Positions 46,390-58,548 of a stretch of 64,000 nt of DNA are shown here, piece by piece. The position numbers and the translations under genes are program-made. Positions within the stretch are counted from its first letter, which is position 1, and each line of letters begins with the position of its first letter. This DNA comes from Blumeriella jaapii (taxonomy: Eukaryota; Ascomycota; Leotiomycetes; Helotiales; Drepanopezizaceae): positions 1,178,001 through 1,242,000 of the forward strand of contig VWND01000005.1 in NCBI GenBank assembly GCA_009599575.1, written 5' to 3'. Below the pieces are notes generated by a model. It did no database searches. It was not told the origin of the DNA and saw only the letters and a list, made by a program, of their open reading frames with translations.

Positions 46390-47756
46390 ACTTTTTTAAT
46401 AGTTCCTCTATTAAAAACGATTTTTTTTATATTAAAAACTTTTAATTTGCAATTTTAGAAAACATTTATTCGTTTAATTCAAATCTTACCAACATTTTCA
46501 TTAATATTATAAACAACGACGCTTTTCATTTTTTTATGCGGGGCCGCATGCTTTTTTCTGGCTTTTTTGATGCATTTTTATTTAATGGCGCTAATATTAC
46601 CGATTTCATCGAAAAATATAAAAAAACTTGTAAGGATTTCGGAGTTTTTAAAATTAAAATATTCGATAAGCTTTTTCGCTATTATGATTTAATTATTAAG
46701 GATATTATTAAACTAATAAATAAATGGAAGGCTATTAGGGTTCGAGATTGGCGCAAGCTAATTAAAGCTTTAAAATCGGAATTCCGAAACTACGATCGCT
46801 AGCAAATTCGCGATACTATCGCTTTTTTTAAATAGTTTGTTATAATAATCCGCTAAGCTAAAAAACTTAAGGTTTATTATCGTATTTATACGAGAGTTTT
46901 TAACGTTTTCGTTAATAAAAAAGTTTTAAGCGAGGTCGAGCAGAGAAGATTGTTTTTATTTGGCTTTTTAACTAGCATTCGCAACAAAACTATTAAGCAT
47001 TTTAAGGTTGATAAACAAAACCTTGAAATTTTCGATTAGTATTCCAAATTTGTGAAATTCGTTTTTAAACAAGATTAAAGCGAACGTATTATCGAAGCTA
47101 TAAATCAAAAGAAATCTTTTTTTCTTATTTACAAAAAAAACGTAGAAGCTTTAGTGCAGGAATATGCTTAGCTATTAAAAGTTACCGAAATCGCTAAAAA
47201 ACAATTAATTATTATATTATTTAATCGTTTTGCAGAGCTTATTAACTTAGAAAAGCTTAATAAGAATATCGAAACTTTCGTATTAAAATTTACCGATATT
47301 AAGATTCAAAGATTTCAGAGCAAAATCGAAGATCTTATGCAATAGCAGAAAAAACTCTTTTACGTTAATTCGAAAAATAAAAACGATTAAAATAGCTTTT
47401 ATAATAATTACTTTTTTTAAAATGCGCGAAGCGATCAGCTTCGCTAAGCCATCGTAGAAGTAATAGCTGCTTAGTAGCAATCTTTTCGTATTAGCGATTA
47501 AGATCAGCGAAATATTAATTATAATAACGATTATTAAAGGAAAAAAAGAAACTAACGCGAAAATCAGAATCGCGGCTATTAAGGTGGTAAAAGCAATTAT
47601 CAAAACAAACTCCGTGGCCCTAAGTATAAATTTTGTGATAACAAAGAAATTTACTGCGAAGAATTTTATATTCGCTTTAAGTATAAAGCATTTAATTTCT
47701 GTATGGATAATAGTATTTGTTATATTAATAAGTACGGAGCGATTTGCTTCGGACCG
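46390..47756 (+). pseudogene. gypsy-1 T gag, N-terminal and central part
   Basis: The open stretch 46536-46802 reads FNGANITDFIEKYKKTCKDF and later KAIRVRDWRKLIKALKSEF, the typical start of fungal gypsy gag (target-finding FxGxNxTxFxxxY, then DWxxLxxxLxxEF). The frame continues with stops through KHFKVDKQNLEIFD near 46990-47035. A Cys-containing piece YKFCDNKEIYCEEFYIRFK (47625-47680), then NFCMDNSICYINKYGAICFGP, ends at the insertion of Y. The Cys segment may be a diverged zinc knuckle. Confidence 0.75.
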
Positions 47757-48006
47757 CTTAGGGGCGCCTGTGGGTGGGATTACAACCGATTTAACACCGA
47801 GTCAAATCCGAGTTAACACTGGGCGTAAAATTAACTCCGAGTATAATCAGAGTTAATACGCGATTAAATGAAAATTAATTTTAGTGTTATTAAAGATTAA
47901 TAAATAAAATAGGTTGTGTAATAATTTAAAGCTTCGAGAAAAATACAAATCTTATACGAATTTGTTGTAATTCTATTATTACTTTTTATCTACGCTTTTA
48001 TTAATA

Positions 48007-48735
48007 CTACTTCGCTGCTAACACCACTTCGCTGCTACCACCTCGTCGCTACTATTATCACCATCACTATTACTACCACCATCTCGTCGCTACCACCACC
48101 ACCACCACCATTACCACTATCACCTCGCTGCCACCACTTCGCTGCCACCATTTCGCTGCCATCACTTCGCTGCCACCATCTCGCTGCCACCACCTCGCTG
48201 CTATCACCTCGCTGCTACTATTTCGCTGCCACCACTTCGCTGCCACCACCTCGCTGCCACCACTTCGCTGCCACCACTTCGCTGCCACCATTTCGTCGCT
48301 ACTATCACCACTACCACTATTATCACCACCACCACCTCGCTGCCATCATCTCGCTGCCACCACCTCGTCGCCACCATCACCATTATCACTATTATCACTA
48401 CTATTACTATTACCATCTCGTCGCTACCACTATTACCACTACCACTATTTCGCTGCCACCACCTCGCTGCTACCATTTTTCGCTGCTACCACTTCGTCGC
48501 TATCATTACCATTACTACTATTATTATTATTATCACTACTACTATTACCACTATTACTACCATCATTTCGTCGCTACTACTATTACTACTACCACCTTGC
48601 TGCCACCATCTCGCTGCCACCACCTCGCTGCTATCATTTCGCTGCCACTACTTCGCTGCTACCATCTCGTCGCCACTATCTCGCCGCCATCACCACCATT
48701 ACTACTATTATTATTACTACTACTACTACTATTAC
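48007..48735. repeat. Y C-rich minisatellite arm
   Basis: 14-bp TCGCTGCCACCACC units interrupted by ACC/ATC/ATT/ACT tracts. Open frames here are periodic artefacts. Confidence 0.9.
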
Positions 48736-48972
48736 TACTTAGGGGCGCCTTTGGGTGGGATTACAACCGATTTAACACCGAGTCAAATCCGAGTTAACAC
48801 TTAATAAAAAATTAACTCCGAGTATAATCAGAGTTAACACGCGATTAAATAAATATTAATTTTAGTGTTATTAAAGATTAATAGATACGATAGGTTGTGT
48901 AATAATTTAAAGCTTCGAAAAAAATACAAATCTTATACGAATTTGTTATTACCCTTTATCAACGCTTTTATT

Positions 48973-49919
48973 AACACCACCTCGCTGCCACCACCTCGTC
49001 GCCACCACTATCACCACCACCACCACCACCACCATTACTACTACCACTACCACCACCACCACCCACCACCACCATTATCACCACCACCTCGCTGCCACCA
49101 CCTCGCTGCCACCACCTCGCTGCCACCACCTCGTCGCCACCACCAACACCACCACCACCACCACCACCACCACCACCATCACCACCATCACCATTACCAC
49201 CACCACCACTACCACCATCACCATTATCATCACCACCACCACCACCATTACCACCACCACCTCGCTGCCACCACCTCGCTGCCACCACCTCGCTGCCACC
49301 ACCTCGTCGCCATCACTATCACCACTACCACCACCACCTCGCTGCCACCACCTCGCTGCCACCACCTCGTCGCCACCATCATCATCACCACTACCACTAC
49401 CATCACTACTATTATTACTACTACCACCACCACCACCACTATTACTACTACCACCACCACTTCGCTGCCACCATCTCGTCGCCACCACCACTATCACCAC
49501 CATCACCACCACCACCACCACCATTATCACCACCACCTCGCTGCCACCACCTCGCTGCCACCACCTCGCTGCCACCACCTCGTCGCCACCACTACCACCA
49601 CCACCACTACCCACCACCCACCACCATTATTACTACTACCACCACCACCTCGCTGCTATCACCTCGCTGCTACCACTTCGCTGCCACCACCTCGTCGCCA
49701 CCACCACTATCACCACTATTACTATTACCACCATTACCACCACTATCACCACCACCTCGCTGCCACTACTTCGTCGCCACCACTATCACTACCACCACTA
49801 CCACCACCATCACTACCATCACTACCATCACCACCACTACCATCACTATTACCATCACCACCTCGCTGCCACCATCTCGTCGCTATCACCACCACTACCA
49901 TCATCACTATCACCACCAC
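48973..49919. repeat. Z C-rich minisatellite arm
   Basis: The purest arm on this strand, with long ACC runs (for example 49141-49180). A 360-codon open frame crosses it (48865-49947) purely because of the periodicity. Confidence 0.9.
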
Positions 49920-50093
49920 CTTTATTTGTATTTTCAAAAAAATATAAAAGTTTATTACATTTATTTTTTCGCTGCTATTACTTCGCTGCTATTATTATTA
50001 TTTCGCTAATACTATTTTGCTAGAAAATATAACGAAAAGCCGTACAGCCGAACAGCCGAATAGCCGAACAACCGAATAAGCTGAATAGTTACA
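49920..50093. repeat. Z centre with 8-bp array
   Basis: TTTGTATTTTCAAAAAAATA, TTTCGCTAATACTATTTTGC and then about five AGCCGAAC-type units (50036-50078), matching the X centre in reverse. Confidence 0.78.
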
Positions 50094-50651
50094 ATGGTGG
50101 CAGAAAGGTGGTGGTGATAATGGTGGTGGTGGTGGTGGTAATGGTGGTAGTGGTGGTGGTGATGATAATGGTGATGGTGGTAATGGTGGTGGTGGTAATG
50201 GTGATGGTAGTGATGGTGGTGGTGTGGTGGTGGTGGTGATGGTGGTGGCGACGAGGTGGTGGCAGCGAGGTGGTGGCAGCGAGGTGGTGGCAGCGAGGTG
50301 GTGGTGATAATGGTGGTGGTGGTGGTGGTGGTGGTAGTGGTAGTAGTGGTGATAGTGGTGGTGGCGACGAGATGGTGGCAGCGAAGTGGTGGTGGTAATA
50401 GTAATAGTGGTGGTGGTGGTGGTAATGGTGGTGCGGGTGGTGGTGGCGACGAGGTGGTGGCGACGAGGTGGTGGCAGCGAGGTGGTGGCAGCGAGGTGGT
50501 GGCAGCGAGGTGGTGGCAGCGAGGTGGTGGCAGCGAAGTGGTGGCAGCGAAGTGGTGGCAGCGAGGTGGTGGCAGCGAGGTGGTGGCAGCGAAGTGGTGG
50601 CAGCGAAGTGGTGGCAGCGAGGTGGTGGCAGCGAGGTGGTGGCAGCGAGAT
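50094..50651. repeat. Z G-rich minisatellite arm
   Basis: GGT tracts, then about 13 consecutive near-identical GGTGGTGGCAGCGA units from about 50467 to 50648. Inverted relative to 48973-49919. Confidence 0.9.
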
Positions 50652-50779
50652 AATATTAGCGAAAATATTATTAAGTGTAGTATTAAATAAACGTAGTTTA
50701 ATATAAGATTTTTAATTTAAATTCGAAAGATTTGGTATATATTAAATATCGATTTAATTTAATTGTATAAATTTGTTTC

Positions 50780-51170
50780 GGTGTTAATACCGAATATAAT
50801 CGGTGTTAACACCGAGTATAATCGGTATTAATACCGATTATATTCGGTAATACCGATTATACTCGGTGTTAAATCGTCACATCGATGTAAGAGTAAACCG
50901 CGCCATTTCGGTATTAACACCGATTAGCAACCGATTATACCCGGTTTTAAAACCGATTATACACCGATTATAATCGGTTAAAACCGATTATAATCGATTA
51001 TAATCGAATTAAAATCGGTTATAATCGGTGTATAATCGATTATAATCGGTGTATAATCGATTTTGAAACCGATTACAATCGGTGTATACTCGGTTTTAAA
51101 ACCGATTATAATCGGTGTATACCCGGTTTTGCAACCGGGTATAATCGGTTGTAACCCGACCCTAGATAAG
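50780..51170. repeat. Z palindromic terminal domain
   Basis: Repeated AACCGATTATAATCGGTT and CCGGTTTTAAAACCGATT type palindromes, homologous to 17036-17380 and 51926-52307. Confidence 0.82.
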
Positions 51171-51180
51171 CCGTACGGTA

Positions 51181-51318
51181 CCATTATCATTACTATTACT
51201 TCGCTGCTATTATTATTATTTCGCTAATACTTTTTTGCTAGAAAAAACAACGAAAAGCCGAACAGCCGAACAGCCGAACAGCCGAATAGCCGAACAGTCG
51301 AATAAGCTGAATAATTAT
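51181..51318. repeat. Y centre with AGCCGAAC array
   Basis: Six or so 8-bp AGCCGAAC-type units at 51255-51305, preceded by TTTCGCTAATACTTTTTTGC. It lacks the TGTATTTTCAAA segment seen in X and Z. Confidence 0.75.
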
Positions 51319-51808
51319 AATAGTGGCAGGAAGGTAGTGGTGATAATAGTGGTGGTGGTGGTGGTGGTAGCGACGAGGTGGTGGCAGCGAGATGGTGGCA
51401 GCGAGGTGGTGGCAGCGAAATGGTGGCAGCGAAGTGGTGGCAGCGAGATGGTGGCAGCGAGGTGATAGCAGCGAGGTGGTAGCAGCGAGGTGGTGGCAGC
51501 GAAGTGGTGGCAGCGAAGTGGTGGCAGCGAGGTGGTGGCAGCGAGGTGGTGGCAGCGAGGTGGTGGTGGTAGTGGTGGTGGTGGTGGTGGTGGTAGCGAC
51601 GAGAGATGGTGGCAGCGAGGTGGTGGCAGCGAGGTGGTGGCAGCGAAGTGGTGGGCAGCGAGGTGGTGGTGATAGTGGTAGTGGTGGTGGTGGTAGCGAC
51701 GAGATGGTGGCAGCGAGGTGGTGGCAGCGAGGTGGTGGCAGCGAGGTGGTGGTGGTAGTGGTGGTGGTGGTGATGGTAGCGACGAGATGGTGGCAGCGAG
51801 GTAGTGTT
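51319..51808. repeat. Y G-rich minisatellite arm
   Basis: GGTGGTGGCAGCGA units with GGT tracts and GGCGACGAG border units; one irregular unit near 51645 lacks the phase. Confidence 0.88.
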
Positions 51809-51925
51809 AGCGAAAATATTATTAAATGTAGTATTAAATAAACGTAGTTTAATATAAGATTTTTAATTTAAATTCGAAAGGTTTAGTATATATTAAATAT
51901 CGATTTAAATTAGTTGTATAGATTT

Positions 51926-52307
51926 GTTTCGTTTTCGGTGTTAACACCGAGTATAATCGGTATTAACACCGATTATAATCGGTAATACCGATTATACTCG
52001 GTGTTAAATCGTCATATCGATGTAAAAGTAAACCGCGCCACTTCGGTATTAACACCGATTAGCAACCGATTATACCCGGTTTTAAAACCGATTATATACC
52101 GATTATAATCGGTTTTAAAACCGATTATAATCGATTATAATCGAATTAAAATCGGTTATAATCGGTGTATAATCGATTATAATCGGTGTATAATCGGTTT
52201 TGAAACCGATTATAATCGGTGTATACCCGGTTTTAAAACCGATTATAATCGGTGTATACCCGGTTTTGCAACCGGGTATAATCGGTTGTGATCCGACCCT
52301 AGATAAG
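51926..52307. repeat. Y palindromic terminal domain
   Basis: Same palindrome cluster as in Z, closed by CCGTACGG (52308-52315). Confidence 0.82.
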
Positions 52308-52315
52308 CCGTACGG

Positions 52316-55300
52316 CGACGAAAGCAGAAATAGGCCTTTTTAACAAAGCTGAAAATCAAAGCTGGCTGAATACTATTCGTTTAAAAGTGAAAGATACGGA
52401 ATGGAACGATTGCTTGGAAAACAGAAAAAATGCAAAAACGATTTTTATTAATAAAAGAAAAAATATCTCAGAAAGCGTACTAATTAAAAAGAAATCTTTT
52501 ATCTTAAATATAAATGGAATTTAGATGTATAAATAAAAAATAAATATATATATTACTAATGCAATTATCGCATTTGCAAATATTATGGTTGCATAATTAA
52601 GTCAGCGAATCATAAGAAAGCAAAATGCTTCTGTTTTATTCGCCAAATTAACTGGTATAAAAAAGAATGTCAAAATCGAGAAGAAGAAAGATTTTGGAAT
52701 TCGAAAAGAAACCGATAAAACTATTAAAAAAATATTTATAATAGAAAAAATTGACGACGATATAAAGGATATCGACACCGATATCTCGGTTCAAATCATT
52801 TAGAAAATATCAGCTTTTAAACGCTCACTATTAATGCGAAGCGAAAAATGAATCGATAAATATATTAGTTCCGAAGCCGTCGACGAAGCTATTAAAAGAA
52901 TTATAAAATAAAAAATTAAATTGAAATTTAGCGATTTATTTAGCACAGAAGGAAAATTCGATAAAGTTATTAATAAACAGATTTTTATATTAAAAAAAAA
53001 CGAAAAAGTTGAAATTATTCGAAAAGAAAACGATTTTGAATTGGAGAAAAACCAGGAAGAAATTTACAACACCGCAATTAATTTAGCCGATGGAAAGGAA
53101 TCTTCGGAAAAAGCCAGCTTTTTGGCTTTCGCTATAAAAATTTAAAAATCAAAACGACGAAACTGCTTTTACACGGTTATAAAAGCGCTAAAAATAAAGA
53201 TTATATTTAAGAAAAGTACGACCGCCCTCGCTTTATTCGATAATAGAGCCGAAATTAATTGCATAGACCAGGAAACAGCCGAAGCTAATAATGTTCCGAT
53301 TATCACCGATAAGCGAATGATTTATATTATCGTTAATAGAAATACGATCGAATTTGATAGGATTGTACGGAATATTAAAATCGACGTTAAAAGTATTATT
53401 ATTTATAAAGACTTTTTAATAATAAAAAAATGCTTTTATTTTATTATTTTTAAAATGCTTTGGATTTTAAAAAGTTTCGTTAATTTTAAATACATCGAGA
53501 ACGGTTAAATAAAAGCTTTTTTCTGAAATTAAAACCGATTATTCTAAAGTTAAATCACCGTCGCCGGCGATAAGGTTTTTTTAGTCGACGTTTTATTAGG
53601 AAACGAATAGCCGGCTTTGGCCCTAGGATAGACGCTGGGCTATAATAAAACCTGGAAAATATTCGGCTAAAAGCATTTATATCGCTAATCGAAATGGCAC
53701 CGCGAATGAAATTAGCTAATATTAATATTTTTAGCTATTAACTCGGAAATAAAAGCTTCGAAGATTTCGTTTTTGTGTTAAACAAATTCGATTTATATAT
53801 TTTATTTTTTTATGTTAATATTAGTATTTTTTATAAGCGCAAAGCTGATAAAGTACGATTCGTAAATCTTAGCGAATTCGGTAAGAATTTTTTCGGAAAA
53901 ATAAACGATTGGTTTGAAAAGAATAAAATAACAAAATTATTTCAATCGATTATTAGCGAATTCGAAAGATTTATTACCGGCCGATTTTCCAGCTTATTAT
54001 TTGGCAGCCGATTTACAAAAGAACGATTTAATAATTTAGTAATCGGAATTTAATTTTTGCTAAAAAAAAAAGAAGTTTTGTACGAAGTTTTACGCAATCG
54101 GAAAAAGGTTATAGCCTTCGATTTTACTGAAATGGGCCAATTTAGCTTTAACGTTACGTCTTATATCGATATTAAAACCGTGTTTTACGAAGCTTGGCAA
54201 AAAAAGACTTTTTCAGTTTTTAGAGCCTTCCAGGATAAAATAGTCGAAATGCTAAAAAAACGAATTAAGCAAGGGATTTTCGAATTCTGCTACGGCTTAT
54301 ATAAAAATAAATGGTTTATCGTTGCGAAAAAAAAAAAAAGCATTTACAAATTTATTATCGCAATCGTCGAAATAAACAGAATAACGATACGAGACGCTAA
54401 CGTATTATTCAACGTCGATTAATTTTTAAACGAATTCGCAAAATTAACGATCGCTTTTTTTTTCGATTTGTTTTTCGGCTACGATTATTTAATACTTAAT
54501 TTACGATTTCGAGATATAACAGCAATTCAAACTTTAATCGGTTTATTGCGTATAACCAAAGTATTTATAGAAGCTATTAATTTAGTCGTTTAATTCGTAA
54601 GAATCGTATATAAGGTTTTTATAATTTGTATTTTTGATATTATCCTTTTTTACGTTGACGACGTCGGAATAAAAAGATTCAGATTATATTATAATAATAA
54701 GGAAATTTTTTTTGAAATTCGACGTTATATAATAGAATATATTTAAAATATCGATAAAGTTATAGTCTGTTTCGAAAAAGCTAAAGCTATTATTGGCTTT
54801 CGATCAAAATTTTGCATGCTCGAAATAAATATCGTTGGCTATATGACTAACAGCGCTGGCCGTTATTTTTAACGAAAGAAAATTAAAAAGATTTGCGAAT
54901 AAGAAAAGTGTAAGAATATTACCGAAGCTAGAGCTTTTATTGGCGTTATGATTTATTATCGTAATTGGATTAAAAACTTTTTTTAGAAAGCTGTATCTAT
55001 TTACGTCACGATAAAAAAAAGAGTCGATTTCGTTTAGGGAAAAAAATAAAACAAAGCTATAAAAGTTTTTAAAAACGATTTTTTATCGGTTTTATTATTT
55101 GTACGGATCGATTACAGCTTAAACGCAAAAGAAATTATTTTGATTGTCGACGCCAGTATTTTCGGTTAAGAAGCTGTATTGCAATAAATCGATAAAAACA
55201 AAAAACGGCATTTTTTACGATTCGAGAGCGGCTTATGGTTTCCCGCGGAAGCACGCTACGATGCTATTAAACGAAAATGTCGAAGCGTTTTTAAAATAAT

Positions 55301-55793
55301 AAAAAAAATAAGAAGCGAATTGTACGGCGTATATTTTATTTTGAAAACGGACGCAAAAGTTTTTATCGACCAATTGAATAAAAGAGTTAATGATTTATTA
55401 AAAGCGTTCGTTATTAATTAAATAGCTTAGATGCGATTTATAAACTTCGAAGTTAAATATATTAAAAAAATAATTAATACAGCGGCAGACGGCTTTTTCA
55501 AACGAAAACGCTTTTATCCGTTTGATTTCGCTGAACAAAGCGAACAAAATATCGACGAATGGATCGCCGACGAAATCGGCTGCTTCGCTATTTGCGCCTT
55601 GGGTTTTATAGAGCCGAAACCATTCGCGTTATTATTTCGGCTGGCACCGCGAATGAAAAATATTATTTTCGGGCCGAAAAAGCATTCGCGTTATTATTTC
55701 GGCTGGCACCGCGAGTGGATTTAACCGAAAACGATCGGGATAAGCCGACTAGCGGCGAAAATAAACCTTTGATCGATAACTACGAGACCAGAA
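52316..55793 (+). pseudogene. gypsy-1 T gag end and pol: protease, RT, RNase H
   Basis: Resumes exactly at the base after Y. Linker with the open stretch 52921-53145. Protease core DNRAEINC near 53239-53262 (D-S/T-G worn), with the flap region open at 53317-53508. RT is open at 53775-54053 and 54057-54422 (KNKWFIVAKKKKS, ITIRDANVLFNVD), with catalytic YVDD intact at 54651-54662. RNase H: IVDASIFG near 55145, FDFAEQSEQNIDEWIADEI at 55522-55578. Hairpin sites 2a/2b at 55621-55717 are one base closer together than in S and R, a frameshift that splits the reading into two overlapping frames (55431-55724 and 55559-56119). Confidence 0.88.
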
Positions 55794-58150
55794 GCGTGAC
55801 AGCAAATAACCGCTTATTCGAATACAAGGAACCTATTGTACCTGTGGAAACGATTCCGGAAGAAATAGAAACAAAGGACGTAGAAAAGCGCGCCGATATT
55901 CCCGAAATCCTTTTTATTCGGAAGAAAAAACCATTCGCGTCGCTAGCAGAAAAGACACCGCGAGTAAAAATAGCCGGAAATCGACGCCGAGTTACAGTTT
56001 TTAAATCAATTAACAAAAGACGCGACGATTTTACGAAATTAGATTCAAAAAACGCCGGCATTTCGAAAGGGAAGGATTTAAATAATTTTGAATTTGACTT
56101 TTCGAAATTAAATACGTAAACACTAGAAACGCTTGCTGCGTTTAAAAACGTCGTATTATTACTGCTAATATTTTAGATTTTAATAAAAGTATTTAAGATT
56201 TCGACTATTATACGATTCGACCGAAAAGGCTTGAAAAAAGATATCGAAATTATTACGGAAGAAATTACGCAGAAAGCATAAAATCAGATTATTTTATTTA
56301 AAATTTTCGCTTTCGACGACGAAACGATTCAAAAGTTTTATTTCGATACTTTTATATAAAAACTAGATAAATTCGTCAGCTTTTTTTCTTTTGTTTCGAA
56401 CGAAGACTAGATCAAGCTTTTTTCGGAAGATTGCAAATATAATACGCTAAAATAAATAAAAAAAACTTTTGAAAACGGTGATTCGTTTTTATTCGAGCTT
56501 TTTTTTATTAAAAAACTTCGATTTTTTAATTTCGTTTTTACGAATAACGTTAACGTTAAAAAAAACGGCAAGTTCTGCTATTTTTACGTACGCTGTTACG
56601 CGGCGTATTGCGATTTAATTATAAAAAGAGTTGACGTTGTCGGCTTCGCTGGTCGATTTGCTATTATTAAAAATTCGGATTATAACGTGTTCGAAATTAA
56701 TTTTAATAATTAATTTATATTTCGACGAAAGATTGCGAAAATTATTTAAGCGCGTGCTAAAGCTTATTTGGGTTACGCAAACTTTAAAGCGGACCTTAAA
56801 GCTTTCAGCGCGATTATAAAGTTCGACTGAAACGTAAAAAAATAAAAGCAACGAATGTTTCCAAAAGCCGACTTTTTTGGCTTTTCGATCGAAAATATGT
56901 TTTAAAGTTTATTTAAATTAAGCTACGAATTCGTTAATTACGTAAGATTTTACAACGAAAAAAACAAGCCATTGCTGCATTTTATAAAAAAAAAGATAGT
57001 TATATATAAGTATTATTTTCGACTGGTCAAAACCCAAAAAGCGCTTACAGCTTTTTTCGCTAATATGTTTTACAGTTTTACTTAATAAGCTTTTAAAATA
57101 TATTTCGGTTTTTATTTCGCTGCTTTGATTATTCGGAATTTTAGAAACTGCCGCTTTATAGCATATTCTGACGTTTCGATCGCTTTAGATTTCGCCGGCT
57201 CCGATCGCATTATAATTATAAAATTCGATATCGCCGATTTTTAAAAAAAGAAAAAAATCGAAGATTTTACCGACGCCATTTTCGATTATTACGTTCTGTT
57301 TGTATTCGCATATAATTCGGAAATAATCGAAACTTATTTGCAATTATATTACGACGCTAAATTAATTAAAATTATTTAGATAGGCCCAGCTTTTTCGTAT
57401 TTTAGCGCGTTTAAAGCAGTGGTTTTAGCTATTTTATCAAATTACGAAACCGAAGGCTACGAAATGGAAAATAAAATGATTTTTGTTAGCTTTTCGATTA
57501 AGCAAAAGGTTTTCGTCAGATTCAGAATTCAAAAAACCGACGGCGCGATGCTAATTTATTCGAATAATTATACGGCGCAGAAATATAAAAATCATTTCGA
57601 AAACGATATTCCGATAAACAATCTGATACTGTTTATATTACGGCGAAAGCAATTATAACATTTTCGATAATTTCGATTGCAAACGATTATTTTCGAATTA
57701 TTTCGTAAAATAATTTTTTTTACGAGCTTCGGAACTTTTTTAAAAGCATTCGTCGGTAAACAACCGTAATCCGATCTATTAGTTTTACGCGAAGCAAAAG
57801 CGTTAATCGGTTTTAATTACAACGAATTAATCGATTATTTCTACGATTTTAATATAAGATTTTTCAGCGTTTTTTGCAAAGCGTAAAACTACGTTCAAAA
57901 GCTGAAATTTATTATTTACGCAGAAAAGTCGTAAAAAGCATTTGTCGCGGCGACGCTTAACGATATTATCGACGAAAAAGCTATCAAAACGTTCGTAAAT
58001 CTAAACGATACTTCGACTGATATTTTATCGAGCCACTTTTTAAAAAAGCAAAGCGAATAAAATAATTTAAACGATAAGCGAAACGCTACTTTTTTATAGA
58101 AGCTAATAGTAAAAAGGCTAAAAACGGGTTAAAAAACCGAAAAAATGTAG
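55794..58150 (+). pseudogene. gypsy-1 T ORF3 fused to pol by an integrase-spanning deletion
   Basis: Near 55793 the sequence jumps from GACGAAATAA/GATAACTACGA-type pol sequence (position 2548 of S) to the ORF3 segment equivalent to 5375 of S. The join lies inside a 186-codon open frame (55559-56119) with no stop. Integrase, the pol-ORF3 spacer and the first quarter of ORF3 are gone. The remainder aligns with ORF3 of S, R, P and Q to the TAG at 58148-58150; an open piece lies at 57419-57658. Function unknown. Confidence 0.7.
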
Positions 58151-58277
58151 GGCTAAAAAATTCGGTTTTGATTAATTGGTTTTTAAATTATATAAAATAA
58201 ACTAAATTGGACTTATTAAAGTTATGTTTTTTTTTGATCGTAGTCAAGAACGATTACGTATATTATTTGGGACAGAA

Positions 58278-58544
58278 TGTAAAACGGTAATATTTTGTAT
58301 TAATAGAAGTTAGTAGTTTTAATTATGGTCGAGGCATGGACCCTTTCGAAACCTTTTGCTATTAATTATTTTTAACAGATATAAAAGCAAAGCATTTCTT
58401 TAGATAGTACTATAAGCACGCAGTTTAATTTATACTTTTTTTTTTTTTTTTTTATTTTTTTTCAGTTTCTTCTAGGGATCCTCTAGACTATTTTACCCAC
58501 CGACATGTGGCCGTATCAGTCTGGTTTTCCTACCTACTTTTACA
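58278..58544 (+). repeat. gypsy-1 T 3' LTR
   Basis: Starts TGTAAAACGG and ends CTTTTACA. TATAAAAGC near 58381 is the TATA-like box. Preceded by GGGACAGAA, a short purine tract. Confidence 0.93.
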
Positions 58545-58548
58545 ATAA

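Larger units (their letters stand above)
48738..51178 (+). mobile_element. Element Z: same family, nested in Y
   Basis: 2,441 bp inserted at the junction of arm and centre of Y, flanked by TA (48736-48737, 51179-51180). Same termini and orientation as Y. Layout: unique end 48738-48972, C-rich arm 48973-49919, centre 49920-50093, G-rich arm 50094-50651, unique 50652-50779, palindromic domain 50780-51170, end CCGTACGG at 51171-51178. The nesting shows the family transposed at least twice here. Confidence 0.88.
47757..52315 (+). mobile_element. Element Y: minisatellite-armed non-autonomous transposon, containing Z
   Basis: Inserted in gag of gypsy-1 T with a 2-bp duplication CG (47755-47756, 52316-52317). 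Copy R shows the empty site GGACCGACGAAAGC. Starts CTTAGGGGCGCCTGTGGG and ends TAAGCCGTACGG. Its own length is 2,116 bp after removing Z and one TSD. Layout: unique 47757-48006, C-rich arm 48007-48735, centre 51181-51318, G-rich arm 51319-51808, unique 51809-51925, palindromic domain 51926-52307. No transposase. Confidence 0.88.
45500..58544 (+). mobile_element. gypsy-1 copy T: both LTRs, integrase deleted, carrying Y and Z
   Basis: 267-bp LTRs at 45500-45766 and 58278-58544, with ATAA immediately outside both (45496-45499, 58545-58548). The duplication can be read as 5 bp if one terminal base is shared. Its own length is about 8.5 kb without Y. It has the only complete gag of the family in this window. 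A deletion of about 2.8 kb joins the end of RNase H to the middle of ORF3 near 55793. Its RT box is intact and it has longer open frames than S or R, so it is probably younger. Confidence 0.92.

Noticed and set aside
48865..49947. 360-codon open frame and overlapping minus-strand frames in Y/Z
   Set aside because: Same minisatellite artefact; it crosses from unique element sequence straight into the repeats, with no gene-like start or domain.
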